A DNA stretch of 64,000 nt from Lapillicoccus jejuensis (GTDB lineage: Bacteria; Actinomycetota; Actinomycetes; Actinomycetales; Dermatophilaceae): assembly GCF_006715055.1 (NCBI RefSeq), contig NZ_VFMN01000001.1, forward strand, positions 2,232,001 through 2,296,000, written 5' to 3'. The position numbers and the translations under genes are program-made. The notes beneath the pieces were generated by a model that was not told where the DNA came from, searched no databases, and saw only the letters and a list, made by a program, of their open reading frames with translations. Of the stretch, positions 51,662 through 61,037 are shown piece by piece; within the stretch, counting starts at the first letter, position 1, and each line of letters starts with the position of its first letter.

Positions 51662-53164
51662 TCAGGCCCACCCCGCGAGCCGGCCTCCGCGGTCGACGGC
51701 CCGCACCCGCGCCTCGGTCGCGGCACGGGCCGCCGCGGTGGTGACGATGAGCAGCTGGTCGCCGCGCCGCAGCGTGGTGCGCGGCGTCGGCGCCAGCGCC
51801 TCACCGTCGCGGACGACGAGGGTCACCGTCGCCCCGCGCGGCAGCCGCAGCTCGAAGACCTCGACCCCGTGCATCCGCGAGGCCTCGCCCACCGTCACCT
51901 GGACGACGTCGGCGTGCATCCGCTCCAGCGGTGTCGTCTCCACCTGGAGCGCGACCTGCTGGACCGACTCGGCGACGTCGAGCCGCCGGGCCAGCCACGG
52001 CAGGGTCGGCGCCTGCAGCAGGGTGAAGATGACGACGAGGACGAAGACGAGGTCGAAGACCCACCCCGTCCCGGGGGTGCCGACCGTCGTCGGGACGGTC
52101 GCGAGCACGACCGGTACGGCGCCCCGCAGCCCCGCCCACGAGAGGAACACCTGGTCGCGCCACGGCACCCGGAACGGCGTGAGCGAGACGAGCACCGACA
52201 GCGGCCGGGCGACGAGCAGCAGGACGAGGCCGATGACGATCGCCGTCGGCACCCGCTCGAGCAGGGCGGACGGCGAGGCGAGCAGCCCGAGCAGCACGAA
52301 GAGCCCGATCTGGGCGATGGTGCCGAGCGCGGAGGCGAAGCCGTGCACGGCCGCGCGGTGCGGCAGGTCGACGTTGCCGAGGACGAGGGCGCACAGGTAG
52401 GCCGCGATGAACCCGCTCGTGTGGACGGAGTCGGCGACGGCGTACGCGAGCACCGCGGTGGCGAGCACCCCGATCGCGAACAGGCCGCTGGAGGCCCCCG
52501 CCGCCCGCCGCAGGAATGACGCGCCGCCCCAGCCGAGCAGCAGCCCCACGGCGGCCCCGCCGACCAGCTCGCCCACGGCCTCGAGCAGGAGGAACCACCA
52601 CGGGTGGTGCGCCGCGGTCGGGACGGTGAGCCCGGCGAGCGAGACGACGAGGATGACGACCGGGGCGTCGTTGAACCCGGACTCGGCCTCGAGCAGCCCC
52701 GAGAGCCGCCGCGGCAGCGGCACCGTGCGCAGCACCGAGAAGACGGCGGCGGCGTCGGTCGAGGACAGGATGGCGCCGACGAGGAACGCGACCGACCAGT
52801 CCAGGTGCAGGACGTAGTGCGCGGCGACGCCCACCACGCCGACCGAGACGACCACCCCCACGGTGGAGAGGACCGCGGCGGGCGCGACGGAGCGTCGTAC
52901 CCCCGACCAGCGGGTCGTCACCCCGCCCTCGGCGAGGATGAGGACGAGCGCGGCGTACCCGAGGACCTGGGTGAGGGCGTCGTCGTCGAAGCGGATGCCG
53001 AGGCCGCTCTCGCCGATGCCGAGACCGATGGCGAGGAAGAGCAGGAGGGCGGGCACGCCGGAGCGCACCGACAGCCGGACGGCGACGACGGCGACGAGCA
53101 GGACGACCGATCCGATGAGCAGCGAGCGGGTGAGGTCGTCGAGGGAGAAGACGGTCGTGGTCAC
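51662..53164 (-). CDS. CPA1/CPA2-type potassium/proton antiporter with TrkA-C domain (CvrA/NhaP2-like)
   Basis: This 500-residue antiporter has about 12 membrane segments. Ion-binding signatures include GAILSSTDAAAVFSVLR and GLLEAESGFNDAPVVI, typical of NhaP/CvrA exchangers. The C-terminal roughly 110 residues form a cytoplasmic TrkA-C/RCK-like domain (VFELRLPRGATVTLVVRDGE). It probably exports K+ or Na+ in exchange for protons. GTG 53164 has GAGGAGG upstream and is preferred over ATG 53179. The gene is divergent from the penicillin-acylase homologue. Confidence 0.88.
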   Translation of the reverse strand: MTTTVFSLDDLTRSLLIGSVVLLVAVVAVRLSVRSGVPALLLFLAIGLGIGESGLGIRFDDDALTQVLGYAALVLILAEGGVTTRWSGVRRSVAPAAVLSTVGVVVSVGVVGVAAHYVLHLDWSVAFLVGAILSSTDAAAVFSVLRTVPLPRRLSGLLEAESGFNDAPVVILVVSLAGLTVPTAAHHPWWFLLLEAVGELVGGAAVGLLLGWGGASFLRRAAGASSGLFAIGVLATAVLAYAVADSVHTSGFIAAYLCALVLGNVDLPHRAAVHGFASALGTIAQIGLFVLLGLLASPSALLERVPTAIVIGLVLLLVARPLSVLVSLTPFRVPWRDQVFLSWAGLRGAVPVVLATVPTTVGTPGTGWVFDLVFVLVVIFTLLQAPTLPWLARRLDVAESVQQVALQVETTPLERMHADVVQVTVGEASRMHGVEVFELRLPRGATVTLVVRDGEALAPTPRTTLRRGDQLLIVTTAAARAATEARVRAVDRGGRLAGWA

Positions 53165-53210
53165 GGCAGGCCTCCTCACCGGGTCGTCGTGCCGCGGTTA
53201 GTCTCGCAGG

Positions 53211-55907
53211 GTGCAGCGCTCGCAAGTCCTCCGGAGGGTCGGGGTCGGTGTCGCGGTGCTGCTCGTCCTGCTCCTCGGGCTGGTCGCGGTCGTCGGCACG
53301 GCGCTGCTGCGCCAGTCGCTCCCGCAGACCTCCGGGCGGATCCAGCTCGACGGCCTGGGCGGCGACGTCACCGTCTACCGCGACGGGCGCGGCGTCCCGC
53401 AGATCTACGCCGACTCCGCCGACGACCTCTTCCGCGCGCAGGGGTACGTCGCCGCGCAGGACCGGTTCTTCGAGATGGACTTCCGCCGGCACGTGACCGC
53501 CGGGCGGCTCGCGGAGCTCGTGGGGTCCGCCGGCGTGGCGACCGACCGGGTCGTGCGCACCCTCGGCTGGCGGCGGGTGGCCGAGCAGGAGCTGCCCAAG
53601 CTCGCGCCGTCGACCCGTGCCTACCTCTCCGCCTACGCCGACGGCGTCAACGACTACCTGGCCCGGTCCGGCGGCGACAACGCCAACGTCTCGCTCGAGT
53701 ACCCCGTGCTCGCGCAGAGGCTGCCCGGCTACACCATCGAGCGCTGGTCGGCGCTCGACTCGCTCACCTGGCTCAAGGCGATGGCGTGGGACCTGCGGGC
53801 CAACTACGACGACGAGCTCGCCCGGGCGCGGCTCGGGACGTCGTACAGCCAGGCGCAGCTGAAGCTCATCTACCCCGACTACGCCTCGACGGGGCACCCG
53901 TCGATCCTCTCGCCCCAGGACTGGTCGCCGCGCACGACGTCGGCCGGGTCCGCGCTGCCGTCGGCGCTGCTCGCCGCGCCCGCCGCGGTCACCACCGGCG
54001 ACCCCGCGGTGGCCGCCGGGGCGTCGGACCTGTACGCCGGCGTGCAGCAGGCCCTCGACGCGCTGCCCACCCTCGTCGGCCACGGCGAGGGCATCGGCTC
54101 GAACTCGTGGGTCGTCGGCGGCGCGCACACGACCACGGGGAAGCCGTTGCTGGCCAACGACCCGCACCTGGCCGTGACGATGCCGGGGATCTGGTACCAG
54201 ACCGGGCTGCACTGCCGGACCGTCTCGGCGACCTGCCCGTTCGACGTCTCCGGCTTCACCTTCGCGGGGCTGCCGGGCGTCGTCATCGGGCACAACCAGA
54301 AGATCTCCTGGGGCTTCACCAACCTCGGCGCCGACGTCTCCGACTTCTACCTCGAGAAGGTCACCGACGGCTCGTACCTGCGCGACGGCAAGCAGGTGCC
54401 GCTGACCACGCGCACGGAGACGATCAAGGTCGCGGGCGGGCAGGACGTGCCGATCACCGTCCGCAGCACCGTGCACGGTCCGGTGGTCAGCGACGTCGTC
54501 GACTCGGCCGCCGCGGTGGGGCGCAAGGCGCTGGTGCGGCTCACGCCGCAGCAGGACACGTACGCCGTCTCGCTGGCCTGGACCGGGCTGGTCCCGTCGA
54601 CGACGGCCGACGCGATCTTCGCCCTCGACCGCGCCACCGACTTCCCGTCGTTCCAGGCCGCGGCCAAGCTCTTCGCCGTCCCGGCGCAGAACCTCGTCTA
54701 CGCCGACACCGCCGGCCACATCGGCTACCAGACACCGGGACTCATCCCGGTCCGCGCGACGTCGGTGCCCAACACGGTGCCGGGCTACTGGCCGGCGCCG
54801 GGCTGGGACAGCGCCTACGACTGGAAGGGGTACGTCGCCTTCGACCGGCTGCCGTACGCGTACGACCCGCCGGCGGGGTACGTCGTCACGGCCAACAACC
54901 AGGTGACGACCGCCCGCGGCGGGCCGTTCCTCACCACCGACTGGGACCTGGGCTACCGCGCCGACCGGATCACGACGATGGTCACGGCCAGGATCGCCGG
55001 CGGCGGCAAGGTCTCGCCCGACGACATGCGCTCGATGCAGCTCGACACGACGAACGAGTTCGCGCCGGTCCTGGTCAAGGCCCTGCTCTCCGTCGACCTC
55101 AGCAGCACGGTCGAGGAGGATCCGACGACCGACGTCGCGCTCGCGCAGTTCACCGAGCAGGGCCGCCAGCTGCTCGCCGACTGGGACTGGACGCAGCCGG
55201 CGGACAAGTCCAAGGCGGGCATCCGGGCGGCGTACTTCAACGCGGTGTGGGTGCGGCTGCTGCAGTACACCTTCAACGACGAGCTCCCGACCGACCTGCA
55301 GGCCAACGGGAGCTCGCGGTGGATGGCCGCGGTGACGGCGCTGCTGCAGCAGCCGAACAACCCGTGGTGGGACGACAAGCAGACCCCCGGCGTCGTCGAG
55401 AGCCGTGACGAGATCCTCAAGAAGGCGCTCGTCGGGGCGCGCCTCGACCTGACCCGGCACCTCGGCAAGGACCCCGTGACGTGGTCGTGGGGCGAGCTGC
55501 ACCAGGTGACCTTCCGCTCGCAGGTCCTCGGCGGCGACGCGGTGCCGTGGTACGTCCGGGCGATCTTCAACCGCGGCCCCATCGGCCTGCCCGGCGGCTC
55601 GTCGATCGTCGACGCGAACGGCTACAACGCGGCCGGGAAGTCCGGCACCCGCGCGGGCGCCTTCGACTCCTCGACCTTCGACGTCACCAGCGCCCCGTCG
55701 ATGCGGATGGTCGTCGACCTGGGCGACCTCGACGCCTCGACGTGGGTCAACCAGAGCGGCAACAGCGGTCACGCCGGCAGCCCGCACTACGTCGACCAGG
55801 CCGACGCGTGGGCCGAGGGCCGCCAGTACCCCTGGCCGTCCTCCGAGGCCGCCGTCAAGGCCGCGGCGGACCAGACCCTGACCCTCAGCTCCTCCCGCAC
55901 CCCCTGA
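53211..55907 (+). CDS. Penicillin acylase family Ntn-hydrolase
   Basis: This 898-residue exported enzyme has an N-terminal membrane segment (about 9-31) that anchors or directs secretion. The precursor is cut autocatalytically so that Ser297 in GIGSNSWVVGG becomes the N-terminal nucleophile of the beta chain. Before it lie the alpha-chain motif AQGYVAAQDRFFEMDFRRH and a roughly 70-residue spacer. Later parts include VTANNQV and the Gly/Asn-rich C-terminus. The family cleaves amides such as penicillins and acyl-homoserine lactones. The natural substrate is unknown. Confidence 0.92.
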   Translation: MQRSQVLRRVGVGVAVLLVLLLGLVAVVGTALLRQSLPQTSGRIQLDGLGGDVTVYRDGRGVPQIYADSADDLFRAQGYVAAQDRFFEMDFRRHVTAGRLAELVGSAGVATDRVVRTLGWRRVAEQELPKLAPSTRAYLSAYADGVNDYLARSGGDNANVSLEYPVLAQRLPGYTIERWSALDSLTWLKAMAWDLRANYDDELARARLGTSYSQAQLKLIYPDYASTGHPSILSPQDWSPRTTSAGSALPSALLAAPAAVTTGDPAVAAGASDLYAGVQQALDALPTLVGHGEGIGSNSWVVGGAHTTTGKPLLANDPHLAVTMPGIWYQTGLHCRTVSATCPFDVSGFTFAGLPGVVIGHNQKISWGFTNLGADVSDFYLEKVTDGSYLRDGKQVPLTTRTETIKVAGGQDVPITVRSTVHGPVVSDVVDSAAAVGRKALVRLTPQQDTYAVSLAWTGLVPSTTADAIFALDRATDFPSFQAAAKLFAVPAQNLVYADTAGHIGYQTPGLIPVRATSVPNTVPGYWPAPGWDSAYDWKGYVAFDRLPYAYDPPAGYVVTANNQVTTARGGPFLTTDWDLGYRADRITTMVTARIAGGGKVSPDDMRSMQLDTTNEFAPVLVKALLSVDLSSTVEEDPTTDVALAQFTEQGRQLLADWDWTQPADKSKAGIRAAYFNAVWVRLLQYTFNDELPTDLQANGSSRWMAAVTALLQQPNNPWWDDKQTPGVVESRDEILKKALVGARLDLTRHLGKDPVTWSWGELHQVTFRSQVLGGDAVPWYVRAIFNRGPIGLPGGSSIVDANGYNAAGKSGTRAGAFDSSTFDVTSAPSMRMVVDLGDLDASTWVNQSGNSGHAGSPHYVDQADAWAEGRQYPWPSSEAAVKAAADQTLTLSSSRTP

Positions 55908-55916
55908 AGCGGCTCC

Positions 55917-56007
55917 GGACATTATCGGGTCGCCCGATAACGTCAGCCTCTGCCGGACAACCGTTCTCCTGCGGGGCCCGACATTCTCGGGCGACCCGAT
56001 AATGTCC
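55917..56007. repeat. Pair of inverted 28-bp palindromic elements
   Basis: The element at 55917-55944 contains TTATCGGG-TCG-CCCGATAA, itself a palindrome. It recurs in inverted orientation at 55980-56007 with three mismatches in 28. The whole forms a large cruciform-like structure between converging penicillin-acylase and 5-formyl-THF cyclo-ligase genes. It may be a terminator or a REP-like dispersed element. Confidence 0.8.
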
Positions 56008-56014
56008 AGGGCCC

Positions 56015-56626
56015 TCAGCGGGAGCGGCGCCAGCGCAGGAGCTGCTCCGGCGTGAGACCCGGCGGCGGGCGCAGGTCGAGGAACCCCGCGGCGGGGGTGA
56101 CCACCCCGTCGACCGGCTCGTCGTGCTCCTCGGCGGGGAGGGTGCCGACGGGGCGGACCTCACCGTCGTGCAGGAGCGTGAGCACGAGCGCGTCCCGCCG
56201 CCGCCGGCGCAGCGCCCGGTCGTACGACCCGCCGCCCTGCCCCAGCCGCACCCCGGCCCGGTCGACCGCCAGCCCCGGCGTCAGCACCACCGACGCGAGC
56301 GAGATCCCGTCCGCGCCGAGCTCCTCGCCGCCCACGGTCACCCACTCCAGCGACCGGTCGGCCAGCATCCGCGGCAGCACGACCTCGTGCCCGGCCGCGC
56401 CCAGCGCCGCGACGAGCGCGCTGGTGGGCGGCTCGACGCCGTACGCCTCGTAGAGCGCCACCCGCGCCCGACCGCCCGCGTGCAGCGCGACGAGCGGCAC
56501 GACCCAGCGGGCCAGCGCCTCCCCGTCCGCGGCCAGGTCGCGGACCGCGACGAGCTCGCGTCGGCGCTCCCGCGCAGCGCGTCGCGCGTCGCGCTTGGCC
56601 GTCGCGGCGTCCTCCACGTCGGTCAT
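56015..56626 (-). CDS. 5-formyltetrahydrofolate cyclo-ligase
   Basis: This 203-residue enzyme converts 5-formyl-THF to 5,10-methenyl-THF with ATP. Motifs include AKRDARRAARERRREL near the start and VRLGQGGGSYDRAL (about 146-159), the nucleotide/substrate loop. It is divergent from UDP-glucose pyrophosphorylase, the same arrangement as Mycobacterium tuberculosis Rv0992c/galU. The 15-base spacer between the two starts implies overlapping promoters. Confidence 0.93.
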   Translation of the reverse strand: MTDVEDAATAKRDARRAARERRRELVAVRDLAADGEALARWVVPLVALHAGGRARVALYEAYGVEPPTSALVAALGAAGHEVVLPRMLADRSLEWVTVGGEELGADGISLASVVLTPGLAVDRAGVRLGQGGGSYDRALRRRRRDALVLTLLHDGEVRPVGTLPAEEHDEPVDGVVTPAAGFLDLRPPPGLTPEQLLRWRRSR

Positions 56627-56641
56627 CGTAGGGTGAGGGTC

Positions 56642-58045
56642 ATGAGTGCGGAGGGTCTGGCGCAGGCCGAGAAGCGCATGGCGGAGCACGGCGAGGACGA
56701 CCTGTCGGTGCGGGCGTTCGCGTCGTCGTACGGGCAGCTGGAGCAGATCCTGCAGACCGGCTCCGGCGGCGTCGTCCCCGAGGACACGATCGAGCCGCTG
56801 ACCGACGTGCCGACCCCCGACGACGTCGACCTCGACGAGGCCGCGCTCGCCGAGGCGCTCGGGCAGGTCGCCGTCGTCAAGCTCAACGGCGGCCTCGGCA
56901 CCTCGATGGGCATCACCGGCCCCAAGAGCGCCCTGCCGGTCAAGGACGGCCTGAGCTTCCTCGACGTCATCTGCCGCCAGGTCCTCGCGCTCCGCGAGCG
57001 GTACGGCGTCGCGCTGCCGCTCGTCCTCATGGACTCCTTCCGCACCCGCGAGGAGTCCCTGGAGATCCTGCACCGCTACCCCGACCTCGAGGTCGAGGGC
57101 CTGCCGCTGGACTTCCTGCAGTCCGCCGAGCCCAAGCTGCGCGCCGACGACCTCACCCCCGTCGACCACCCGGCCGACCCGGCGCTCGAGTGGTGCCCGC
57201 CCGGCCACGGCGACGTCTACGTCTCGCTGCAGCGCACCGGCATCCTCGACACCCTGCTCGAGCGCGGCATCCGCTACGTCTTCCTCTCCAACGCCGACAA
57301 CCTCGGTGCGACCTGCGACCCGAGGATCGCCGCCTGGATCGTCGCGAACGACGTCCCCTACGTCGCCGAGGTGTGCGAGCGGACCGTCAACGACCGCAAG
57401 GGCGGCCACCTCGCCGTCCGGAAGGCCGACGGCCGGCTCGTGCTGCGCGACAGCGCGATGGTCGCTCCGGGCGAGGACCACTTCTTCCAGGACACCTCGC
57501 GCCACACGACGTTCCACGCCAACAACCTCTGGGTCGACCTGCGCGTGGTCAAGGCGCTGCTCGACGACGCGCAGGAGCGCGGCGAGGTCGGGCTCGGCCT
57601 GCCGGTCATCGTCAACCGCAAGACCGTCGACCCGTCCGACGCGTCCTCGACCGAGGTCATCCAGATCGAGACGGCGATGGGCGCCGCCATCGAGAAGATC
57701 GAGGGCGCCCGCGCGCTGTTCGTCCCGCGCGACCGCTTCCGCCCGGTCAAGACCACCAACGAGCTGCTGCTCGTCCGCTCCGACATCTTCGAGCTCGACG
57801 AGCACTCCAGCGTGGTCAGCACCATCGACCACCCGGACCCGTACGTCGACCTCGACAAGCCGTTCAAGCTCGTCCCCGCCTTCGAGGAGCGCTTCGCGCA
57901 CGGGGTGCCGAGCCTGAAGCAGGCGACCCGCTTCGTCGTCGAGGGCGACGTGCACTTCGGCGCCGACGTCGTCGTCGTCGGGGACGTCACCGTCGACGGC
58001 GCGGACACCCCGCGGGTCGCCGACGGCACCCGTCTGCAGGGCTGA
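56642..58045 (+). CDS. UTP-glucose-1-phosphate uridylyltransferase, eukaryotic (UDPGP) type
   Basis: This 467-residue enzyme makes UDP-glucose from UTP and glucose-1-phosphate for envelope polysaccharides. The nucleotide loop is VVKLNGGLGTSMG at about 80-92. Further family blocks are PGHGDVYVSLQRTG, FLSNADNLGATCD, and a C-terminal beta-helix-like tail. It is of the large UGP2-like type, not the roughly 300-residue bacterial GalU that occupies the equivalent mycobacterial locus. It is followed one base later by moeA. Confidence 0.92.
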   Translation: MSAEGLAQAEKRMAEHGEDDLSVRAFASSYGQLEQILQTGSGGVVPEDTIEPLTDVPTPDDVDLDEAALAEALGQVAVVKLNGGLGTSMGITGPKSALPVKDGLSFLDVICRQVLALRERYGVALPLVLMDSFRTREESLEILHRYPDLEVEGLPLDFLQSAEPKLRADDLTPVDHPADPALEWCPPGHGDVYVSLQRTGILDTLLERGIRYVFLSNADNLGATCDPRIAAWIVANDVPYVAEVCERTVNDRKGGHLAVRKADGRLVLRDSAMVAPGEDHFFQDTSRHTTFHANNLWVDLRVVKALLDDAQERGEVGLGLPVIVNRKTVDPSDASSTEVIQIETAMGAAIEKIEGARALFVPRDRFRPVKTTNELLLVRSDIFELDEHSSVVSTIDHPDPYVDLDKPFKLVPAFEERFAHGVPSLKQATRFVVEGDVHFGADVVVVGDVTVDGADTPRVADGTRLQG

Positions 58046-58046
58046 C

Positions 58047-59276
58047 GTGCGCAGCGTCGCCGAGCACCTCCGGGCCGTCCTCGACACCGTCCGTACGGCG
58101 CCCCCGGTGCGGCTCCCGCTGCCCGAGGCCCTCGGCCTCGTCCTCGCCGAGGACCTCGTGGCCCGCGTCGACCTGCCCGGCTTCGACAACTCGGCCATGG
58201 ACGGCTACGCCGTGCGCGCGGCCGACGTCGTCGCGGCGGCCGCCGGGTCCCCGGTGACGCTGCCCGTCGTCGGCGAGGTCGCGGCGGGCGCGACGGCCGA
58301 CCGCGAGGTCGGCCCCGGTGAGGCCGTCCGGATCATGACCGGCGCGATGATGCCGCCCGGCGCCGACACGGTCGTCAAGGTCGAGGACACCGACGGCGGC
58401 ACCGAGCAGGTCCGCATCGACGCCTCCGCCCCCGCCGGGCTGTCGGTCCGCCCGGCCGGTGAGGACGTGCGCGCCGGCACGGTCGTGCTCGCCGCCGGCA
58501 CGGTGCTCGACGCCCGCCGCCTCGCGCTCGCCGCCGCGACGGGGTACGGCGTCGTCCCCGTCCACCCCCGCCCCCGGGTCGCCGTCGTGTCGACCGGCGC
58601 CGAGCTCGTCCCGCCGGGGGAGCCGCTCTCGCCCGGGCAGATCCACGACTCCAACTCGCACATGCTCGCCGCCGCCGTCGTCGAGACCGGCTGCACCGTC
58701 GCCCGCCGGGTCACCGTCGGCGACACCGTCGAGGAGGTCCTCGCCGTCGTCGAGGAGCTCGCCGGTGACGTCGACGCGATCGTCACCAGCGGCGGCGTGA
58801 GCATGGGCGCGTACGACGTCGTCAAGGAGGCCTTGCGGGACCGCGGTGTCGAGTTCGTCCAGGTCGCCATGCAGCCGGGCAAGCCGCAGGGCTTCGGCCC
58901 GGTGGGGGAGCGCGGGGTGCCGCTCTTCGGGCTCCCGGGCAACCCGGTGTCGTCGTACGTGAGCTTCGAGGTGTTCGTGCGGCCGGCGCTGCGCACGATG
59001 ATGGGGTTGCAGCCCGCGACCCGGCCGGTGCTCACCGCCCGGCTGACCCAGGCGCTGCGCTCGCCCGCCGGACGGACCCAGATCGCGCGGGCCGTCGCGA
59101 CCCGCACGGCGACCGGGTGGGAGGCCGACCCGGTGTGGGGGCAGGCGTCGCACTTCGTCGCCGACCTCTCGCGGGCCAACGCGTTCGTCGTCGTGCCCCC
59201 CGACGTCACGCAGGTCGACGCCGGCGCCGACGTCGAGCTGTGGCTGCTGGGCGGCGACGAGAGCCGGGTCGGGTGA
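58047..59276 (+). CDS. moeA: Molybdopterin molybdotransferase MoeA / gephyrin-like Glp
   Basis: This 409-residue MoeA has DNSAMDGYAVR in domain III, VSTGAELVPPGEPLSPGQIHDSN and IVTSGGVSMGAYD in the MPT-binding domain, and GLPGNPVSS. Classical MoeA inserts molybdate into molybdopterin. However, in Corynebacterium the MoeA encoded next to rimJ and a membrane protein is Glp, a gephyrin-like cell-division factor binding FtsZ and the receptor GlpR. This copy has that neighbourhood, yet also sits with moaC and mog. It could serve either or both roles. Confidence 0.92.
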   Translation: MRSVAEHLRAVLDTVRTAPPVRLPLPEALGLVLAEDLVARVDLPGFDNSAMDGYAVRAADVVAAAAGSPVTLPVVGEVAAGATADREVGPGEAVRIMTGAMMPPGADTVVKVEDTDGGTEQVRIDASAPAGLSVRPAGEDVRAGTVVLAAGTVLDARRLALAAATGYGVVPVHPRPRVAVVSTGAELVPPGEPLSPGQIHDSNSHMLAAAVVETGCTVARRVTVGDTVEEVLAVVEELAGDVDAIVTSGGVSMGAYDVVKEALRDRGVEFVQVAMQPGKPQGFGPVGERGVPLFGLPGNPVSSYVSFEVFVRPALRTMMGLQPATRPVLTARLTQALRSPAGRTQIARAVATRTATGWEADPVWGQASHFVADLSRANAFVVVPPDVTQVDAGADVELWLLGGDESRVG

Positions 59277-59770
59277 GCGACCAGTCGCCCTCGGGCCTGA
59301 CCCACGTCCGCGCCGACGGCACCGCGCACATGGTCGACGTGTCGGCCAAGCCCGTGACCGCGCGCGAGGCGTCCGCCGCCGGTCGGGTGCTGCTCTCCCC
59401 GGCTGCCGTCGCCGCGCTGCGCGACGGCACCGTCCCCAAGGGCGACGCGCTGGCGGTCGCGCGCATCGCCGGGATCCAGGCCGTCAAACGGACCCCCGAG
59501 CTGGTCCCGCTCGCCCACCCGGTCGCGGTCCACGCGGTCACTGTCGACCTCACGGTCACCGACGACGGGGTGGACCTCGTGGCGACGGTGCGCACCGCCG
59601 ACCGCACCGGCATCGAGATGGAGGCGCTGACGGCGGTCGCCGTCGGGGCGCTCGCGCTGGTCGACATGGTCAAGGCCGTCGACAAGCACGCCCGGATCAC
59701 CGACGTGCGGGTCACGGCGAAGTCCGGGGGTCGCAGCGGCGACTGGCGCGAGGCAGGATGGGCCGGGTGA
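59273..59770 (+). CDS. moaC: Cyclic pyranopterin monophosphate synthase MoaC
   Basis: This 165-residue enzyme acts with MoaA in the first step of molybdenum cofactor synthesis. Signatures are HMVDVSAKPVTAREA, PKGDALAVARIAGIQAVKRT, ELVPLAHP (metal/substrate) and GIEMEALTAV. GTG 59273 overlaps the moeA stop by four bases. moaA is not in the window. Confidence 0.95.
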   Translation: MSDQSPSGLTHVRADGTAHMVDVSAKPVTAREASAAGRVLLSPAAVAALRDGTVPKGDALAVARIAGIQAVKRTPELVPLAHPVAVHAVTVDLTVTDDGVDLVATVRTADRTGIEMEALTAVAVGALALVDMVKAVDKHARITDVRVTAKSGGRSGDWREAGWAG

Positions 59771-60252
59771 GCTCACCCCGGGAGGCCGCCGTCGTCGTCG
59801 CGTCCAACCGCGCGTCCGCCGGCGTCTACGAGGACCGCACCGGCCCGCTCATCGTCGAGGCGCTGCGCGCCTGGGGGTACGCCGTCGCCGAGCCCACCGT
59901 CGTCCCCGACGGCGACCCCGTCGAGCAGGCGCTGCGGGAGGCCGTCGCCTCCGGCGCGGCCGTCGTCGTGACGACCGGTGGCACCGGGATCTCCCCGACC
60001 GACGCCACCCCCGAGATGACGCGCCGCGTCGTCGAGCGCGAGGTCCCCGGCCTGGCCGAGGCGATCCGCGCGGCCGGCGTCGCCAAGGGTGTGCCGACAG
60101 CGGTGCTGTCGCGCGGGATCGCCGGCACCGTCGGCACCACCCTCGTCGTCAACCTCCCGGGGTCCACCGGCGGGGTCAAGGACGCCCTCACCGTGCTCGA
60201 GCCCGTGCTCGACCACGCCGTCGACCAGCTCCGCGGCGGCGACCACCGGTGA
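59767..60252 (+). CDS. mog: Molybdenum cofactor adenylyltransferase MogA/MoaB
   Basis: This 161-residue MPT-binding protein adenylylates molybdopterin before metal insertion. Motifs are AAVVVASNRASAGVYEDRTGP, VVTTGGTGISPTDATPE and VVNLPGSTGGVKDAL. GTG 59767 overlaps the moaC stop by four bases (GTGA) and is preferred over ATG 59758. It is the third Moco gene in a row. Confidence 0.93.
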   Translation: MSSPREAAVVVASNRASAGVYEDRTGPLIVEALRAWGYAVAEPTVVPDGDPVEQALREAVASGAAVVVTTGGTGISPTDATPEMTRRVVEREVPGLAEAIRAAGVAKGVPTAVLSRGIAGTVGTTLVVNLPGSTGGVKDALTVLEPVLDHAVDQLRGGDHR

Positions 60253-60905
60253 GCAACTGGCCGGTCACCCTCGTCAGCCAGGACGGGCTGCGACCGGTCG
60301 TCGTCCTCCGACCGCTGACCCGGCGCGACCGCCGCTCCTGGGAGGAGGTGCGGGGGCGCAACCTCGACCACGTCGGTCAGTGGGAGCCGACGATGCCCGA
60401 CGGGCGAGCCCAGCGGATGACGTTCCGGCAGTATGTGCGCAACCTCGACCACGAGGGCCGCGCCGGCCGGATGCTGCCCTTCGCCATCGACGTCGAGGGA
60501 CGCCTGGCCGGCCAGATGCACCTGTTCGGGATCGTCGACGGCTCCCTGCTGTCCGGGGCCGCGGGCTACTGGGTGGCGCGCGAGGTCGGCGGGCAGGGCG
60601 TCGCGACCCGCGCGCTCGCGATGCTGTGCGACCACGCCTTCGGCCTCGGCGGTCTGCACCGGGTCGAGGTCAACATCCGTCCCGAGAACCGGCCCTCGCT
60701 CAAGGTCGTCGAGCACCTGCGCTTCCGCGACGAGGGGCTGCGCGAGCGCTACCTGCACATCAACGGCGAGTGGCGCGACCACCGGACCTTCGCGCTGACC
60801 CGCGAGGAGGTGGGCACCTCGCTCGTCGCCCAGCGCTGGATGGAGCGGTTCCCGCCGTCGGCCCCGCCGTGGGACGGCGTGGAGCGCCGGGCGCCCCGGT
60901 CCTGA
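60249..60905 (+). CDS. rimJ: RimJ-like GNAT N-acetyltransferase
   Basis: This 218-residue GNAT of the RimJ/RimL type acetylates N-terminal residues of ribosomal or other proteins. The acetyl-CoA loop is VGGQGVATRALAMLC and later LHRVEVNIRPENRPSLKVVEHLRF. GTG 60249 overlaps the mog stop by four bases. In mycobacteria and corynebacteria rimJ likewise lies between moeA/glp and the membrane receptor gene. Confidence 0.9.
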   Translation: MSNWPVTLVSQDGLRPVVVLRPLTRRDRRSWEEVRGRNLDHVGQWEPTMPDGRAQRMTFRQYVRNLDHEGRAGRMLPFAIDVEGRLAGQMHLFGIVDGSLLSGAAGYWVAREVGGQGVATRALAMLCDHAFGLGGLHRVEVNIRPENRPSLKVVEHLRFRDEGLRERYLHINGEWRDHRTFALTREEVGTSLVAQRWMERFPPSAPPWDGVERRAPRS

Positions 60906-60921
60906 CGGCCTCGTCGCCGTC

Positions 60922-60940
60922 CCAGGAAGGCACTTCCTGG
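60922..60940. terminator. Small hairpin after rimJ
   Basis: CCAGGAAG-GCA-CTTCCTGG is a perfect 8-bp stem with a 3-base loop, 16 bases after the rimJ stop. It may end the moeA-rimJ transcript or regulate the following membrane-protein gene. Confidence 0.45.
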
Positions 60941-61037
60941 TCCGGGGGCATGATCTCCGACGATTTCCCAGGTATCGACAGCGACACACCGACGCGCGTC
61001 CACGGAGCGTCCGCCGCGACGTCATACCGTCGAGTCC

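Noticed and set aside
51801-55922. Minus frame of 1373 codons opposite the penicillin-acylase gene
   Set aside because: It is low-complexity shadow text. The plus frame has signal anchor, catalytic Ser and family blocks.
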